NCBI RefSeq assembly: GCF_013372285.1
Contig: NZ_CP054301.1
Coordinates: 1,970,001 to 2,034,000, forward strand
Source of the DNA: Marinomonas primoryensis
Lineage (GTDB): Bacteria; Pseudomonadota; Gammaproteobacteria; Pseudomonadales; Marinomonadaceae
Length of the DNA stretch: 64,000 nucleotides
Direction: 5' to 3'
This document shows positions 8,394 to 16,258 of this stretch, one piece after another. The notes below the pieces were generated by a model, which worked only from the letters and a program-made list of their open reading frames with translations, did no database searches and had not been told where the DNA came from. Both the position numbers and the translations under genes were made by a program. Positions within the stretch are counted from its first letter, which is position 1. Each line of letters starts with the position of its first letter.

Positions 8394-9641
8394 TTATTGT
8401 GGACGCAGTGTCTTTTTTCGTCCGCTAGCGTGGCGTTCTCGATATTCCGTGTCTATATACTTATCCGTTGTTGCCATACTGGAATGCCCCGCATCTTCTC
8501 GAACATGTTCTTTGGGGCGGGTTTTTACGTCTTCCGATATTCCTGTGTGACGTAACCAGTGAACCGTCGCAACGCGTAAATCGTCTGCATCGGCACTCAT
8601 ACCATCCTCACACATGCGTTGATGGGCATTATCAAAGCAGAGTTGGACAATGTTTCTTATTTGTCTTGAACTGGTCATAGCGCCTTGTCCTCTGTTTTTT
8701 GGTACAAGAGGTGTGTTTTCTGCAATGGTGGGCAGCATTGGAAGATCACGGAACCGGCGATATCGAATCAAAGCATTTAGCATGTCGTCGGATACAGCGA
8801 TTAATCGCTCTTTGTTGCCTTTTGATAGAACCTTAAACCACCAATGACCATCCGCGTCTTTAATGAAGTCGCCCATGACGGGAGCAGATCTTTCATCTGC
8901 AACCAATTCTGAAATCCGTAAATACATACCCAGTAGAGCATTCATGATAAACAAGGTGCGCTCGTGATGAGCAGGGTCTTCTTCTGCCAGTATTTCAGCG
9001 GTTTCAATAACATAATCCCATTGCAAGTTAGAAATTCGTCTGACTTGTTTTCGGGTGATTTCTTTTTTTACAAATTTACTTTTTTGTCGAATAAGCGCCA
9101 CAGGGTTTTGTTGCACGGCGTCTTCTTGCAGAAGAAATCCATAATAAGACGACAGTATTGAAAAAGTGGCGCGAATCGCGGCTTGTGATAGAGAGTGTTG
9201 TTTGGTTTGAGGGGTATTGCCATTTTTAAATTCTAATTTACTGACATGAGCAACAAAAGGTCGCCACTCCTTGTTCGCCACTCTTTCCCCCATGTGTAAC
9301 TTAAAACGAGCCACATTTTTTGTTCCAATCCAGTTTTCTGGTGGCGCGACACAGAAGTGTATAAATTCTTCGATTTGATCACGTCGTAACTGAGTTGAAG
9401 GGCAATTCGCTATATTCCATGACCAAAGTAATAACCGTTCTACTTCTCGTCGATATGAGTTAAAGGTTGCCTGCGAGCCGTTGTAACTGTAGATAAAACA
9501 CAAAGCGAGCTGAAGATCGCGTTGATACTCAGGATCTTTTAGCTGAAATGTGTTTTTTGCAAGGTGAGAGGCAATCCCGTCGAACTGTGTAAACGGATTT
9601 GGTAAATGTTCTAAGTTATCTATTAAAGCAAGGGGCGTCAT
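8394..9641 (-). CDS. Solitary tyrosine recombinase / integrase
   Basis: A 415-residue site-specific recombinase. An N-terminal SAM-like core-binding domain (about residues 45-180) is followed by a catalytic domain with all expected residues: Arg242 (LRISELV), Lys274 (SKGNKER), His361-x-x-Arg364 (HWLRHTG), His386 (DAGHSS) and nucleophile Tyr395 (TDKYID). It therefore looks active. There is no excisionase, phage structural gene, transposase or tRNA next to it, so it is not obviously part of a prophage. It sits between moaE and the array of duplicated secreted-protein genes. It may be a relict element integrase or a chromosomal recombinase family member. Confidence 0.88.
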   Translation of the reverse strand: MTPLALIDNLEHLPNPFTQFDGIASHLAKNTFQLKDPEYQRDLQLALCFIYSYNGSQATFNSYRREVERLLLWSWNIANCPSTQLRRDQIEEFIHFCVAPPENWIGTKNVARFKLHMGERVANKEWRPFVAHVSKLEFKNGNTPQTKQHSLSQAAIRATFSILSSYYGFLLQEDAVQQNPVALIRQKSKFVKKEITRKQVRRISNLQWDYVIETAEILAEEDPAHHERTLFIMNALLGMYLRISELVADERSAPVMGDFIKDADGHWWFKVLSKGNKERLIAVSDDMLNALIRYRRFRDLPMLPTIAENTPLVPKNRGQGAMTSSRQIRNIVQLCFDNAHQRMCEDGMSADADDLRVATVHWLRHTGISEDVKTRPKEHVREDAGHSSMATTDKYIDTEYRERHASGRKKTLRPQ

Positions 9642-9957
9642 AATTTTTCATATCTAAACAGAATGAGTAGATTAGCAAATTTTTGCGTGTCCCCCCACCG
9701 ATTTCATAGCGTGTTTTTCATTAGTCTTCCTGTTTTTGTCTATTTCTTCCTTATTTATTAAGTTTTCTACCTGTTTTATGTGATATCTATTCAATTTTAC
9801 GTTTATTTAGTCGTATTTGGAAAGAAGGTGAAAGCAAGGGATGGGCTCTTTTTTATTCTCAGTATAAGGCTATTATGTATTCACCAAAGCGAAACAGACT
9901 TATTAAAATCTAAGCATCGCACATTATTAAAACTTAAATCTCTAAAGGAGATACGCA
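9642..9957 (+). other. Intergenic region upstream of small secreted protein A1
   Basis: 316 bases without a convincing gene. A longer frame could be opened from 9780, but its first 59 codons lack homology to copy A2 and precede the signal peptide. From about 9741 the sequence matches 10751-10966, so it is the left part of a duplicated block. Conserved inside it are a pyrimidine-rich GGGCTCTTTTTTAT-like stretch, a -10-like TATTAT at 9871-9876 (copy 2: 10881-10886) and the Shine-Dalgarno AAAGGAG before 9958. It probably carries the A1-B1 promoter. Confidence 0.55.
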
Positions 9958-10229
9958 TGAAAACTTTTACTAAAACTGCTCTTACTTTATTAGCTGCATC
10001 AGTAATGACGACAGCTGCTTTTGCTGAAACCGGAACTGAACGTGTTCAGAGCGCAAAAGGCGGCGTAGAAGCATTAGGTATAACACTTGAAAATATGGGC
10101 GCTTCAGTAGATACCAGCGTTAACTTAAATGGTGCTTATACTTTTGACCAAAAAGAAGCGATTTATTCTGCTAAGCATGATGAATTGCAAAATAAATTTG
10201 ACGTTTTACACGCTCAATCTGCTGAATAA
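9958..10229 (+). CDS. Small secreted protein, type A copy 1 (unknown family)
   Basis: A 90-residue protein with a clear signal peptide (MKTFTKTALTLLAAS..., AxA cleavage after AFA near residue 22). The mature part is about 68 acidic residues with no cysteine. It contains ERVQSAKGGVEAL, a shared TLENMG motif, NLNGAYTFDQKEA and a C-terminal helix ending DVLHAQSAE. The start at 9958 follows AAAGGAGATACGC, a good ribosome-binding site. About 83 of 90 residues match copy A2. It is distinguished from A2 by Asp and Lys in KHDELQNKFD, where the other three paralogues have Ala and Gln. I do not recognise a family. It is probably periplasmic or exported. Confidence 0.85.
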
Positions 10230-10277
10230 TATATTGACCTAATTAGCTTATAACCATTTAAAATTAAGGATCGAATT

Positions 10278-10559
10278 ATGAAAACTCTAAATAAAACTGT
10301 TTTGGCTCTACTGGCTGCTTCTGTTATGACAACAAGTGCATATGCTGGTACTGGTGATGGCGCTGATGATCGCATTCAAAGTGCTAGAGGCAGCGTAGAA
10401 GCGCTTACTACCACCCTTGAAAATATGGGCGAAAAAGTTGACTCTAGTGTTAACTTGAACGGCGCTTACACAGCAGACCAGAAAGTATCTCTATACAATG
10501 CAAAGCATGCAGAGCTTCAAAATCAATTTGATACGTTGCACGCACAATCAGCTGAATAA
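10278..10559 (+). CDS. Small secreted protein, type B copy 1 (unknown family)
   Basis: A 93-residue paralogue of the upstream A1 protein, 48 bases downstream and probably in the same operon. The signal peptide is MKTLNKTVLALLAAS... with cleavage after AYA (about residue 23). The mature part begins with an acidic Gly/Asp stretch and then follows the family pattern DRIQSARGSVEAL, TLENMG, NLNGAYTADQK and LHAQSAE. No cysteine is present. The last 36 residues, from VNLNGAY onward, are identical to those of type B copy 2. A strong terminator follows 19 bases after the stop. Function is unknown. Confidence 0.87.
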   Translation: MKTLNKTVLALLAASVMTTSAYAGTGDGADDRIQSARGSVEALTTTLENMGEKVDSSVNLNGAYTADQKVSLYNAKHAELQNQFDTLHAQSAE

Positions 10560-10966
10560 TGCTGGTAATCCTGCAGATAAAAAAGCCAAACATTACGTTT
10601 GGCTTTTTTTGTTTTTCTATTTCTTGCCTTAAACATCTACTTTGATTTTGTCTTGTTCAGTAATTTATAATATAAATTAAAACCGTTTTTTTTACTGTCT
10701 TACTAATGACTGAATCAATCTATTAATTTTTTTTATGTGAATGGTGTTTGATATTTCTCCTTAATTTTTGAATTTTCTATCAATTACATGTTCTTTTCAT
10801 TCAATTCTCTGTTTATTCAACCGTATTTGAAAAGAAGTTGGAAGCAAGGGTTGTGCTCTTTTTTATTTTTAATAAAAGCCTATTATATAAACACCAATGC
10901 GAAACAGCTTATTAATACGTTAAGCATCGCAATTTATTAAAAATTAAATATCTAAAGGGAATACAC
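10560..10966 (+). other. Gap between the two secreted-protein blocks
   Basis: 407 bases. It holds the terminator of block 1 (10579-10610), about 140 AT-rich bases not obviously duplicated, and from about 10751 the leader of block 2. That leader aligns with 9741-9957 and has the matching -10-like TATTAT at 10881-10886. I see no gene here. Confidence 0.6.
10579..10610 (+). terminator. Terminator of secreted-protein block 1
   Basis: 9-bp stem AAGCCAAAC / GTTTGGCTT with loop ATTAC, preceded by A-run and followed by T7. The stem is conserved in block 2. Confidence 0.9.
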
Positions 10967-11239
10967 ATGAAAATTTTCACTAAAACGACTCTTACTCTAT
11001 TAACGGCTTCTGTAATGACAACGGCTGCCTTTGCTGAAACTGGTACTGAACGTGTTCAAAGCGCAAAAGGTGGTGTAGAAGCATTAGGTATAACACTTGA
11101 AAATATGGGTGCTCCAGTGGATACAAGCGTTAATTTAAACGGTGCTTATACTTTTGATCAGAAAGAAGCGATTTATTCTGCTAAGCATGCGGAGTTACAA
11201 AATCAATTTGACGCCTTACACGCTCAATCAGCTGAATAA
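10967..11239 (+). CDS. Small secreted protein, type A copy 2 (unknown family)
   Basis: A 90-residue near twin of the protein at 9958. It has a signal peptide with cleavage after AFA, then the same ERVQSAKGGVEALGI, NLNGAYTFDQKEA and LHAQSAE motifs. It differs at about seven positions, including Ile3, Thr8, Thr13 and a Pro where A1 has Ser in the GASVD loop. The start follows TAAAGGGAATACAC, a slightly weaker Shine-Dalgarno than A1. Type B copy 2 follows after 40 bases. Function is unknown. Confidence 0.87.
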   Translation: MKIFTKTTLTLLTASVMTTAAFAETGTERVQSAKGGVEALGITLENMGAPVDTSVNLNGAYTFDQKEAIYSAKHAELQNQFDALHAQSAE

Positions 11240-11279
11240 TATACTTATTAATATATGACTATTTTAAATTACGGATTGA

Positions 11280-11564
11280 ATGATGAGAAATTTAAATAAA
11301 ACTGTTTTAGCTCTACTAGCCGCTTCTGTTATGACAACCAGTGCATTTGCCGCTTCTGACGAAGGCGCGACAGACCGCATTCAAAGCGCAAAAGGCAGCG
11401 TAGAAGCGCTTACTGTGACCCTTGAGAATATGGGCGCAGAAGTAGACCCTAGTGTTAACCTGAACGGTGCTTACACTGCAGACCAAAAAGTGTCTCTATA
11501 CAATGCTAAGCATGCAGAGCTTCAAAATCAATTCGATACGTTGCACGCACAATCAGCTGAATAA
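11280..11564 (+). CDS. Small secreted protein, type B copy 2 (unknown family)
   Basis: A 94-residue paralogue of the protein at 10278. The signal peptide ends after AFA (about residue 24). The mature N-terminus ASDEGATDRIQ differs from copy 1, but the C-terminal 36 residues are identical. The first two codons are both Met or near-Met (ATGATGAGA), so the start could be either; this adds one residue at most. It ends the array and is followed by a terminator. No cysteine, no membrane helix after the signal, strongly acidic. Confidence 0.87.
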   Translation: MMRNLNKTVLALLAASVMTTSAFAASDEGATDRIQSAKGSVEALTVTLENMGAEVDPSVNLNGAYTADQKVSLYNAKHAELQNQFDTLHAQSAE

Positions 11565-11583
11565 TGCTGGTTATCCTGCAGAT

Positions 11584-11617
11584 AAAAAAGCCAAACGCTA
11601 AGTTTGGCTTTTTTTTG
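11584..11617 (+). terminator. Terminator of secreted-protein block 2
   Basis: Stem AAGCCAAAC / GTTTGGCTT with loop GCTAA, A-run before and T8 after. It lies 17 bases from the convergent end of the protease gene and could also serve that gene. Confidence 0.9.
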
Positions 11618-11634
11618 TTTTTAAAGTTTCTTTT

Positions 11635-13074
11635 TTAATTGTTTTTTTCTTCGTCTAAATCTTCTTGTTTTTCCGCTTCTTTAATTATTTTAAAGAAAGA
11701 GGCTGTGTTTTTAATGATACTTTTTTCATTCTCATGTGCATCATTTTCTGCGCGCTTAATTAAATATTGTGCTGTTTTGTCTTTTCCCTGGCTAAAATCA
11801 AGTAATGCTCGATAATTTAATGCCATAGGTATGTTGTCTTTAGATTGAAAGTATTGAATATTCGCCCGCCAAATTAACCGCTGCTCATAAAGGTAATTCG
11901 ATGAAACACTAATGGGCTTTGATTGGGTTAGCTGGGCATGGAGCATCGAAAACAGGATGTTTTTTGGTGCAAGATCAAGTTGTTTGTTGATAACACGTAA
12001 TCCTTTATCAGCTTGACCTGAGGCCATATAGCTTAACGCTTGTAGGTAGTCCGTAAATTGATTGTGCTTTTCTAGCTTACTTAAAAAGACAAGAGCGCGC
12101 TCGGGAGACTGAATAAGGTAAGAAAAAAGCCCTTTGGCATAGTTTTTTGCATCGTTGCTTTGGATTTTTTGGTCTAGATAAGTATAGGGACTATCATCTA
12201 AGCCTGCTCGATAGGCCAATAGAGTGGCTCTAAAGTATTCAAAATCACTTACTGTTGTGTTGCTCAGGATTGTGTCTTTGGTGTCTGTAGTGAATGAATC
12301 CGATAATCGCGAGTTTGGTAATGGGTGAGTGGATAAAAACTCCAGTTTTGGCCTTCCTAGGGCTTGTTTGAAAAAAGCTTGAAACAGTTTCGTCATACCC
12401 TCTGGAGCAATTCCTGCATTATTAAGATATTCGCGGCCACGTCGATCGGCTTCTAGTTCTTGGTTACGGCTGTAGGTTAGGGTGTTTTCAGCTTGATTGG
12501 CGATGCCTCCCAACCAAAGCGCGGTTGTAGCATCCGAGCCTGCGCCAGCCAATGCCGCCGCTATTCCTGCTCCAAGCATCACTAGTGTCTTTTGTAGTTC
12601 TTCACCCGAATGTTTTGTTTGGCGCTCATAATGGCGAAGGTCTAAATGTGCGACCTCATGAGCAAGCAGCCCTAGTAGCATGTCTTCGTTGTTAATCATT
12701 TCCATGATATCAGAGTAAATAAAAAGGTGGTTCCCTGGAATAACAAACGCATTACTTTGCGTGCTGTTTAAAAACGTCATTTCTACTGTTGTATTATAAA
12801 GATCTGTTTGCGGAAGAATCAGCGACAAGGCATCTTTCAGATAATCGTACGCGGGAGGGAAGTCGATTAACGCTCGGCTTCCATTTAGTTTTCTAAACCA
12901 ATATTGTCCAAGTATGTACGATGGGTTCGACAGCGCTCTTTCGTCTTTATTGGCTTCTAAATCCGGAATGCTACTGTGACCCAAAATAGGGAAAGTAGTT
13001 GTAAAAACAACAGCTAAGATGCTTAAGCCTGTTGTAACGTTTGAAAATAGTCTCATAATATGGCAAATATTCAT
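11635..13074 (-). CDS. bepA: M48 family metalloprotease with TPR-like C-terminus (BepA-like)
   Basis: A periplasmic zinc protease that in E. coli supports assembly or degradation of outer-membrane proteins such as LptD. The 479 residues start with a hydrophobic signal segment (about 10-33). The catalytic motif HEVAH is at 139-143 and the third zinc ligand Glu208 lies in ELEAD. A glycine/alanine-rich hydrophobic stretch (about 163-195) lies between them, as is common in the family. The C-terminal half is helical with TPR-like spacing. A divergent tusA gene begins 31 bases away. In pseudomonads a BepA homologue sits beside a TusA-like gene and a PerM-like gene, the arrangement seen here. Confidence 0.85.
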   Translation of the reverse strand: MNICHIMRLFSNVTTGLSILAVVFTTTFPILGHSSIPDLEANKDERALSNPSYILGQYWFRKLNGSRALIDFPPAYDYLKDALSLILPQTDLYNTTVEMTFLNSTQSNAFVIPGNHLFIYSDIMEMINNEDMLLGLLAHEVAHLDLRHYERQTKHSGEELQKTLVMLGAGIAAALAGAGSDATTALWLGGIANQAENTLTYSRNQELEADRRGREYLNNAGIAPEGMTKLFQAFFKQALGRPKLEFLSTHPLPNSRLSDSFTTDTKDTILSNTTVSDFEYFRATLLAYRAGLDDSPYTYLDQKIQSNDAKNYAKGLFSYLIQSPERALVFLSKLEKHNQFTDYLQALSYMASGQADKGLRVINKQLDLAPKNILFSMLHAQLTQSKPISVSSNYLYEQRLIWRANIQYFQSKDNIPMALNYRALLDFSQGKDKTAQYLIKRAENDAHENEKSIIKNTASFFKIIKEAEKQEDLDEEKNN

Positions 13075-13105
13075 TAGGTAAAATAAGTATTGGGTAAATT
13101 ATAAA

Positions 13106-13351
13106 ATGACGATCAATCTAGGCGATCAGTATGACGTAATCTTGGATGCAAGAGAAGATCGTTGCCCAATGCCATTGTTAAAGACCAAGATGGCATTAAG
13201 TAAAATGGCGGAAGGTGAGTGTTTGTGTGTTAAAACGTGTGATGCTGGCTCGTTAAAGGATATCCCTCAATACGTTGCTTTGGTTGGGCTTTCTTTACTG
13301 TCAACGCGTGAAGACAGTGATGTTTATACTTTCGTGATTAAAAAAAGCTGA
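13106..13351 (+). CDS. TusA/SirA-like sulfur carrier protein
   Basis: An 81-residue protein with the family motif CPMPLLKTK; Cys20 would carry persulfide sulfur. TusA-like proteins relay sulfur for tRNA thiolation or molybdenum cofactor enzymes. As I recall, the P. aeruginosa homologue in the same gene order (PA1006) is linked to molybdenum homeostasis. It diverges from bepA and is followed after 12 bases by the perM-like gene. Placement about 5 kb from moaCDE is suggestive but not proof of a Moco role. Whether a separate canonical tusA exists elsewhere is not visible. Confidence 0.88.
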   Translation: MTINLGDQYDVILDAREDRCPMPLLKTKMALSKMAEGECLCVKTCDAGSLKDIPQYVALVGLSLLSTREDSDVYTFVIKKS

Positions 13352-13363
13352 AACGGACTCGAT

Positions 13364-14425
13364 ATGTTTAAAATTGTTGATACGCTGATTAAACGCTATT
13401 TTTCAAATGAAGAGTTGGTTGTATTTCTGCTCTTTTTGATTGCAACACTCTGTATTTTAGTATTTTGGGGGGGGATTTTAGCCCCTATCTTGATTGCGAT
13501 TGTATTGGCTTTTCTTCTGCAAGGGCTGGTTGATCGATTGCAACGGCTTGGGCTTGGCCATATTTTATCCGTATTCGTTGTATTTTTTACTTTTCTGACA
13601 GCGTGCGGAGTATTCATTGGAGTAATGGTGCCTATTATTTGGCGTCAGGCCGTTCGGCTAGTCCAAGATGTTCCAAGAATGTTTACTGTGATTCGAACGG
13701 AAGTGCAGCAGTTTGCAGCGGGCCACAGTGAATTTGTGAGTCAGAATGCTATTGATGAACTAACGAATTCATTAGCAAATGAGTCTACGAATCTTGGGCA
13801 ATGGCTCGTGTCATTTTCTTTGTCGAGTATCCCTTCTTTATTTTCTGTCGTAATTTACTTGGTCTTAGTGCCTTTAGTGATGTTTTTCTTATTGAAAGAT
13901 CAGGAAAGAATTCTGGACTATTTAACCTCTTGGTTACCAAAAGAACGAAAAATGATGAGGAACATCGCCCATGAAATGAATGATCAAATTGCGAATTATA
14001 TTCGCGGCAAGTTCATTGAGATGTTTGTCGTTGGCGTGGTGACCTATATTGTCTTTTTAGTGTTCGGTTTGAAATACGCAGAATTGTTGGCGCTGCTAGT
14101 GGGGCTTTCCGTTTTGATTCCTTACATTGGTGCGGCCGCGGTGACGATTCCTGTTGTATTGGTGGCTTTTTATCAATACGGCACACAGAGTGAATTTATA
14201 TATGTTGTGGTCGCTTATTTAATCGTCCAAGCATTAGATGGTAATGTGTTAGTGCCTTTACTTTTCTCTGAGGCGGTCAATTTACATCCGCTGGCCATCA
14301 TTATCGCCGTGCTGTTTTTTGGTGGTATATGGGGATTTTGGGGAATCTTTTTCGCCATTCCATTGGCGACACTGGTGAAAGCCATTATTAACGCTTGGCC
14401 AAATCAAGAGCAACTGGCGTTATAG
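13364..14425 (+). CDS. AI-2E family transporter (PerM-like permease)
   Basis: A 353-residue inner-membrane protein of the AI-2 exporter / PerM superfamily. Hydrophobic segments occur near residues 18-60 (paired), 65-95, 150-180, 215-270 and 280-345, giving about eight helices. A soluble loop at about 90-150 is typical for the family. The C-terminal PLLFSEAVNLHPLAI is a family signature. It is co-directional with tusA and separated by 12 bases. The transported substrate is unknown; the family name does not establish AI-2 export here. The end faces a convergent alpha-glucosidase gene with a 17-base gap and no hairpin. Confidence 0.87.
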   Translation: MFKIVDTLIKRYFSNEELVVFLLFLIATLCILVFWGGILAPILIAIVLAFLLQGLVDRLQRLGLGHILSVFVVFFTFLTACGVFIGVMVPIIWRQAVRLVQDVPRMFTVIRTEVQQFAAGHSEFVSQNAIDELTNSLANESTNLGQWLVSFSLSSIPSLFSVVIYLVLVPLVMFFLLKDQERILDYLTSWLPKERKMMRNIAHEMNDQIANYIRGKFIEMFVVGVVTYIVFLVFGLKYAELLALLVGLSVLIPYIGAAAVTIPVVLVAFYQYGTQSEFIYVVVAYLIVQALDGNVLVPLLFSEAVNLHPLAIIIAVLFFGGIWGFWGIFFAIPLATLVKAIINAWPNQEQLAL

Positions 14426-14442
14426 ACTCTTCTGATTCTTGT

Positions 14443-16068
14443 TTAGTCCAACACGGCAGCAAGTAAAATGCTGAATGGTGGTAGTACTACGGTACTGCCA
14501 TCCACATAACCACTTTGAATGGCTTCTGGCAGTGTTAAGGCCGAGAGAGTCAGTTCGACAGGCAAAATTATGTCCTGGTGTGATGTGTTGATTGCCACAT
14601 AGAGACGTTTGTTTTGATAACTTCGAAGAAAGATCAGTGTCGTGTCATTGTGATACAAAAATTCAATCTCGCCATGACGTAGTTCAGGGTGATTGCGTCT
14701 TACGTGTAAAAAATCACGATAAGCGTGCAATACAGAATGCCGATTTCCTTCCTGTACACTGACCGCAAGTGGTCGTTGTTCTTTTGCTATGGGCAGCCAA
14801 GGCTGATGGGATTGAGTAAAACCGCCTAACAATTCGTTTTTCCAGGGAATGGGTGTTCTGCAGCCATCTCTGCCTTTAAATTCCGGCCAAAAAGCAATGC
14901 CAAAAGGATCTACCAGCTGATCAAAGGACAATTCTGCTTCAGGTAGTCCGAGCTCTTCACCTTGATACAAACAAACACTGCCACGTAATGTTAATAACAT
15001 AGCCATGTAAATTTTACTTTTGGCGACAGAGTTATGATTTTTTCCCCAACGAGTCGCAACGCGTTCTACATCGTGATTTCCTGTCGACCAGCATGGCCAA
15101 CCATCACCCAAGCTGGCTTCAATGGTTTCCATCGTTTTACGAATATGGTTCATAGATGAGTCATGCGTCAGTAAATCAAACGAGTAACACATATGCAGCT
15201 TGTCGTTACCTTGGGTATAAGCCGCCATAGTTTCGAGTGCGAAATCACAACCTACTTCGCCTACGGTTGTGGTGTCTGGGTATTGATCCAGTAAATGTCT
15301 AAGTTTCTTTAAAAAGGCAATATTTTCAGGTCTGGATTTGTCGTAAATATGCAGTTGATAGGCGTAAGGGTTGTCTAACCGAACACCGATACTGCCTTCA
15401 ACGACGTGTTCTTTTGGTGGGTTATTTCTCAGTTCTAGGTCATGATAATAGTAGTTTGCTGTATCTAAGCGGAAACCATCAACGCCTCGCTTTAACCAAA
15501 ACTCAACGGTTTCGAGTAACGCATTAACAACGTCCGGATTATGGAAATTCAAATCTGGTTGGCTGTCTAAGAAGTTGTGAAGATAATATTGTCTTCGTCG
15601 ACTGTCCCAGTGCCATGCTGGGCCACCAAATACAGAAAGCCAATTATTAGGAACGGTGCCGTCAGGATTGGCGTCTGACCATACATACCAATCTGCTTTG
15701 GCATTGTCGTGGCTCTTACGTGATTCCGCAAACCAAGGGTGCTGATCTGAACTGTGGTTCAGCACTTGATCTATCATCACTTTAAGGCCATGACGATGAG
15801 CCGCTTCAATCAGTTGGTCGAAGTCGACAAGGCTGCCAAAAATAGGGTCTACATCACAGTAATCTGACACATCATAGCCGAAGTCTTTCATCGGAGAGGT
15901 AAAAAAAGGTGATAACCAAATAGCGTCGACACCCAGTGATGCGATGTAATCCATTTTCTCAGTGACACCCGGAAGGTCTCCAATACCATCGTTATTAGAG
16001 TCGAAAAAACTGCGTGGATACACTTGATAAATGACTGCGCCACGCCACCATTCTTGATTGTTAGCCAT
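14443..16068 (-). CDS. GH13 family alpha-glucosidase
   Basis: A 541-residue cytoplasmic glycoside hydrolase, probably cleaving alpha-1,4- or alpha-1,6-linked glucosides such as maltose or isomaltose. No signal peptide is present. Conserved GH13 regions are visible: DQVLNHSSDQHPWF (region I), GFRLDTANYYYHD with the nucleophile Asp (II), TVGEVG with the acid/base Glu (III) and STGNHDVERV with the stabilising Asp (IV). The N-terminus WWRGAVIYQVYPRSFFD is typical of oligo-1,6-glucosidase/alpha-glucosidases. No sugar transporter or regulator is obviously partnered, though an MFS transporter diverges 190 bases away. Confidence 0.92.
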   Translation of the reverse strand: MANNQEWWRGAVIYQVYPRSFFDSNNDGIGDLPGVTEKMDYIASLGVDAIWLSPFFTSPMKDFGYDVSDYCDVDPIFGSLVDFDQLIEAAHRHGLKVMIDQVLNHSSDQHPWFAESRKSHDNAKADWYVWSDANPDGTVPNNWLSVFGGPAWHWDSRRRQYYLHNFLDSQPDLNFHNPDVVNALLETVEFWLKRGVDGFRLDTANYYYHDLELRNNPPKEHVVEGSIGVRLDNPYAYQLHIYDKSRPENIAFLKKLRHLLDQYPDTTTVGEVGCDFALETMAAYTQGNDKLHMCYSFDLLTHDSSMNHIRKTMETIEASLGDGWPCWSTGNHDVERVATRWGKNHNSVAKSKIYMAMLLTLRGSVCLYQGEELGLPEAELSFDQLVDPFGIAFWPEFKGRDGCRTPIPWKNELLGGFTQSHQPWLPIAKEQRPLAVSVQEGNRHSVLHAYRDFLHVRRNHPELRHGEIEFLYHNDTTLIFLRSYQNKRLYVAINTSHQDIILPVELTLSALTLPEAIQSGYVDGSTVVLPPFSILLAAVLD

Positions 16069-16258
16069 GATTTTCTCCCACTAAAAATAAACGCTTTATA
16101 GGATGGATTGTTGACAGAGAGGAGGTGATTTATAGGAATATGCTTCGTTATCTGTCGTGCTTTTTTTTACTGTTTCCAGCATACTCAATCATTATAGTGA
16201 ATGCATGATCTTTGTTGACTTAATTTAGTCGCAAATCTAAAACTGTTTTGGAGCCATA

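Larger units (their letters stand above)
9741..10611 (+). repeat. Direct repeat block, copy 1 (promoter-A1-B1-terminator)
   Basis: This block and 10751-11617 share the same order: an AT-rich leader, a type A secreted protein gene, a type B gene, and a hairpin terminator built on AAGCCAAAC/GTTTGGCTT. Leaders, both genes and the terminator are recognisably similar base by base, while the spacers differ more. The period is about 1.01 kb. The left boundary is approximate because similarity fades gradually. Confidence 0.85.
10751..11617 (+). repeat. Direct repeat block, copy 2 (promoter-A2-B2-terminator)
   Basis: Second copy of the block described at 9741-10611, with the same internal order and nearly the same length. 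Coding parts are more conserved than the spacers, which suggests selection on the proteins after duplication. The left boundary is approximate. Confidence 0.85.

Noticed and set aside
9927..9955. Possible hairpin hiding the ribosome-binding site of A1 (ATCTC-TAAAG-GAGAT)
   Set aside because: The pairing is only 5 bp and is not kept in copy 2, so a regulatory role is unlikely.
9780..9957. A longer frame upstream of small secreted protein A1 starting at 9780
   Set aside because: It would place the clear signal peptide in the middle of the protein, and the matching leader of copy 2 does not keep that frame open. The ATG at 9958 has a good ribosome-binding site.
8360..9957. Prophage or transposon around the recombinase gene
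   Set aside because: No phage structural, replication or lysis genes, no terminal inverted repeats and no tRNA are present; only the recombinase itself supports mobility.
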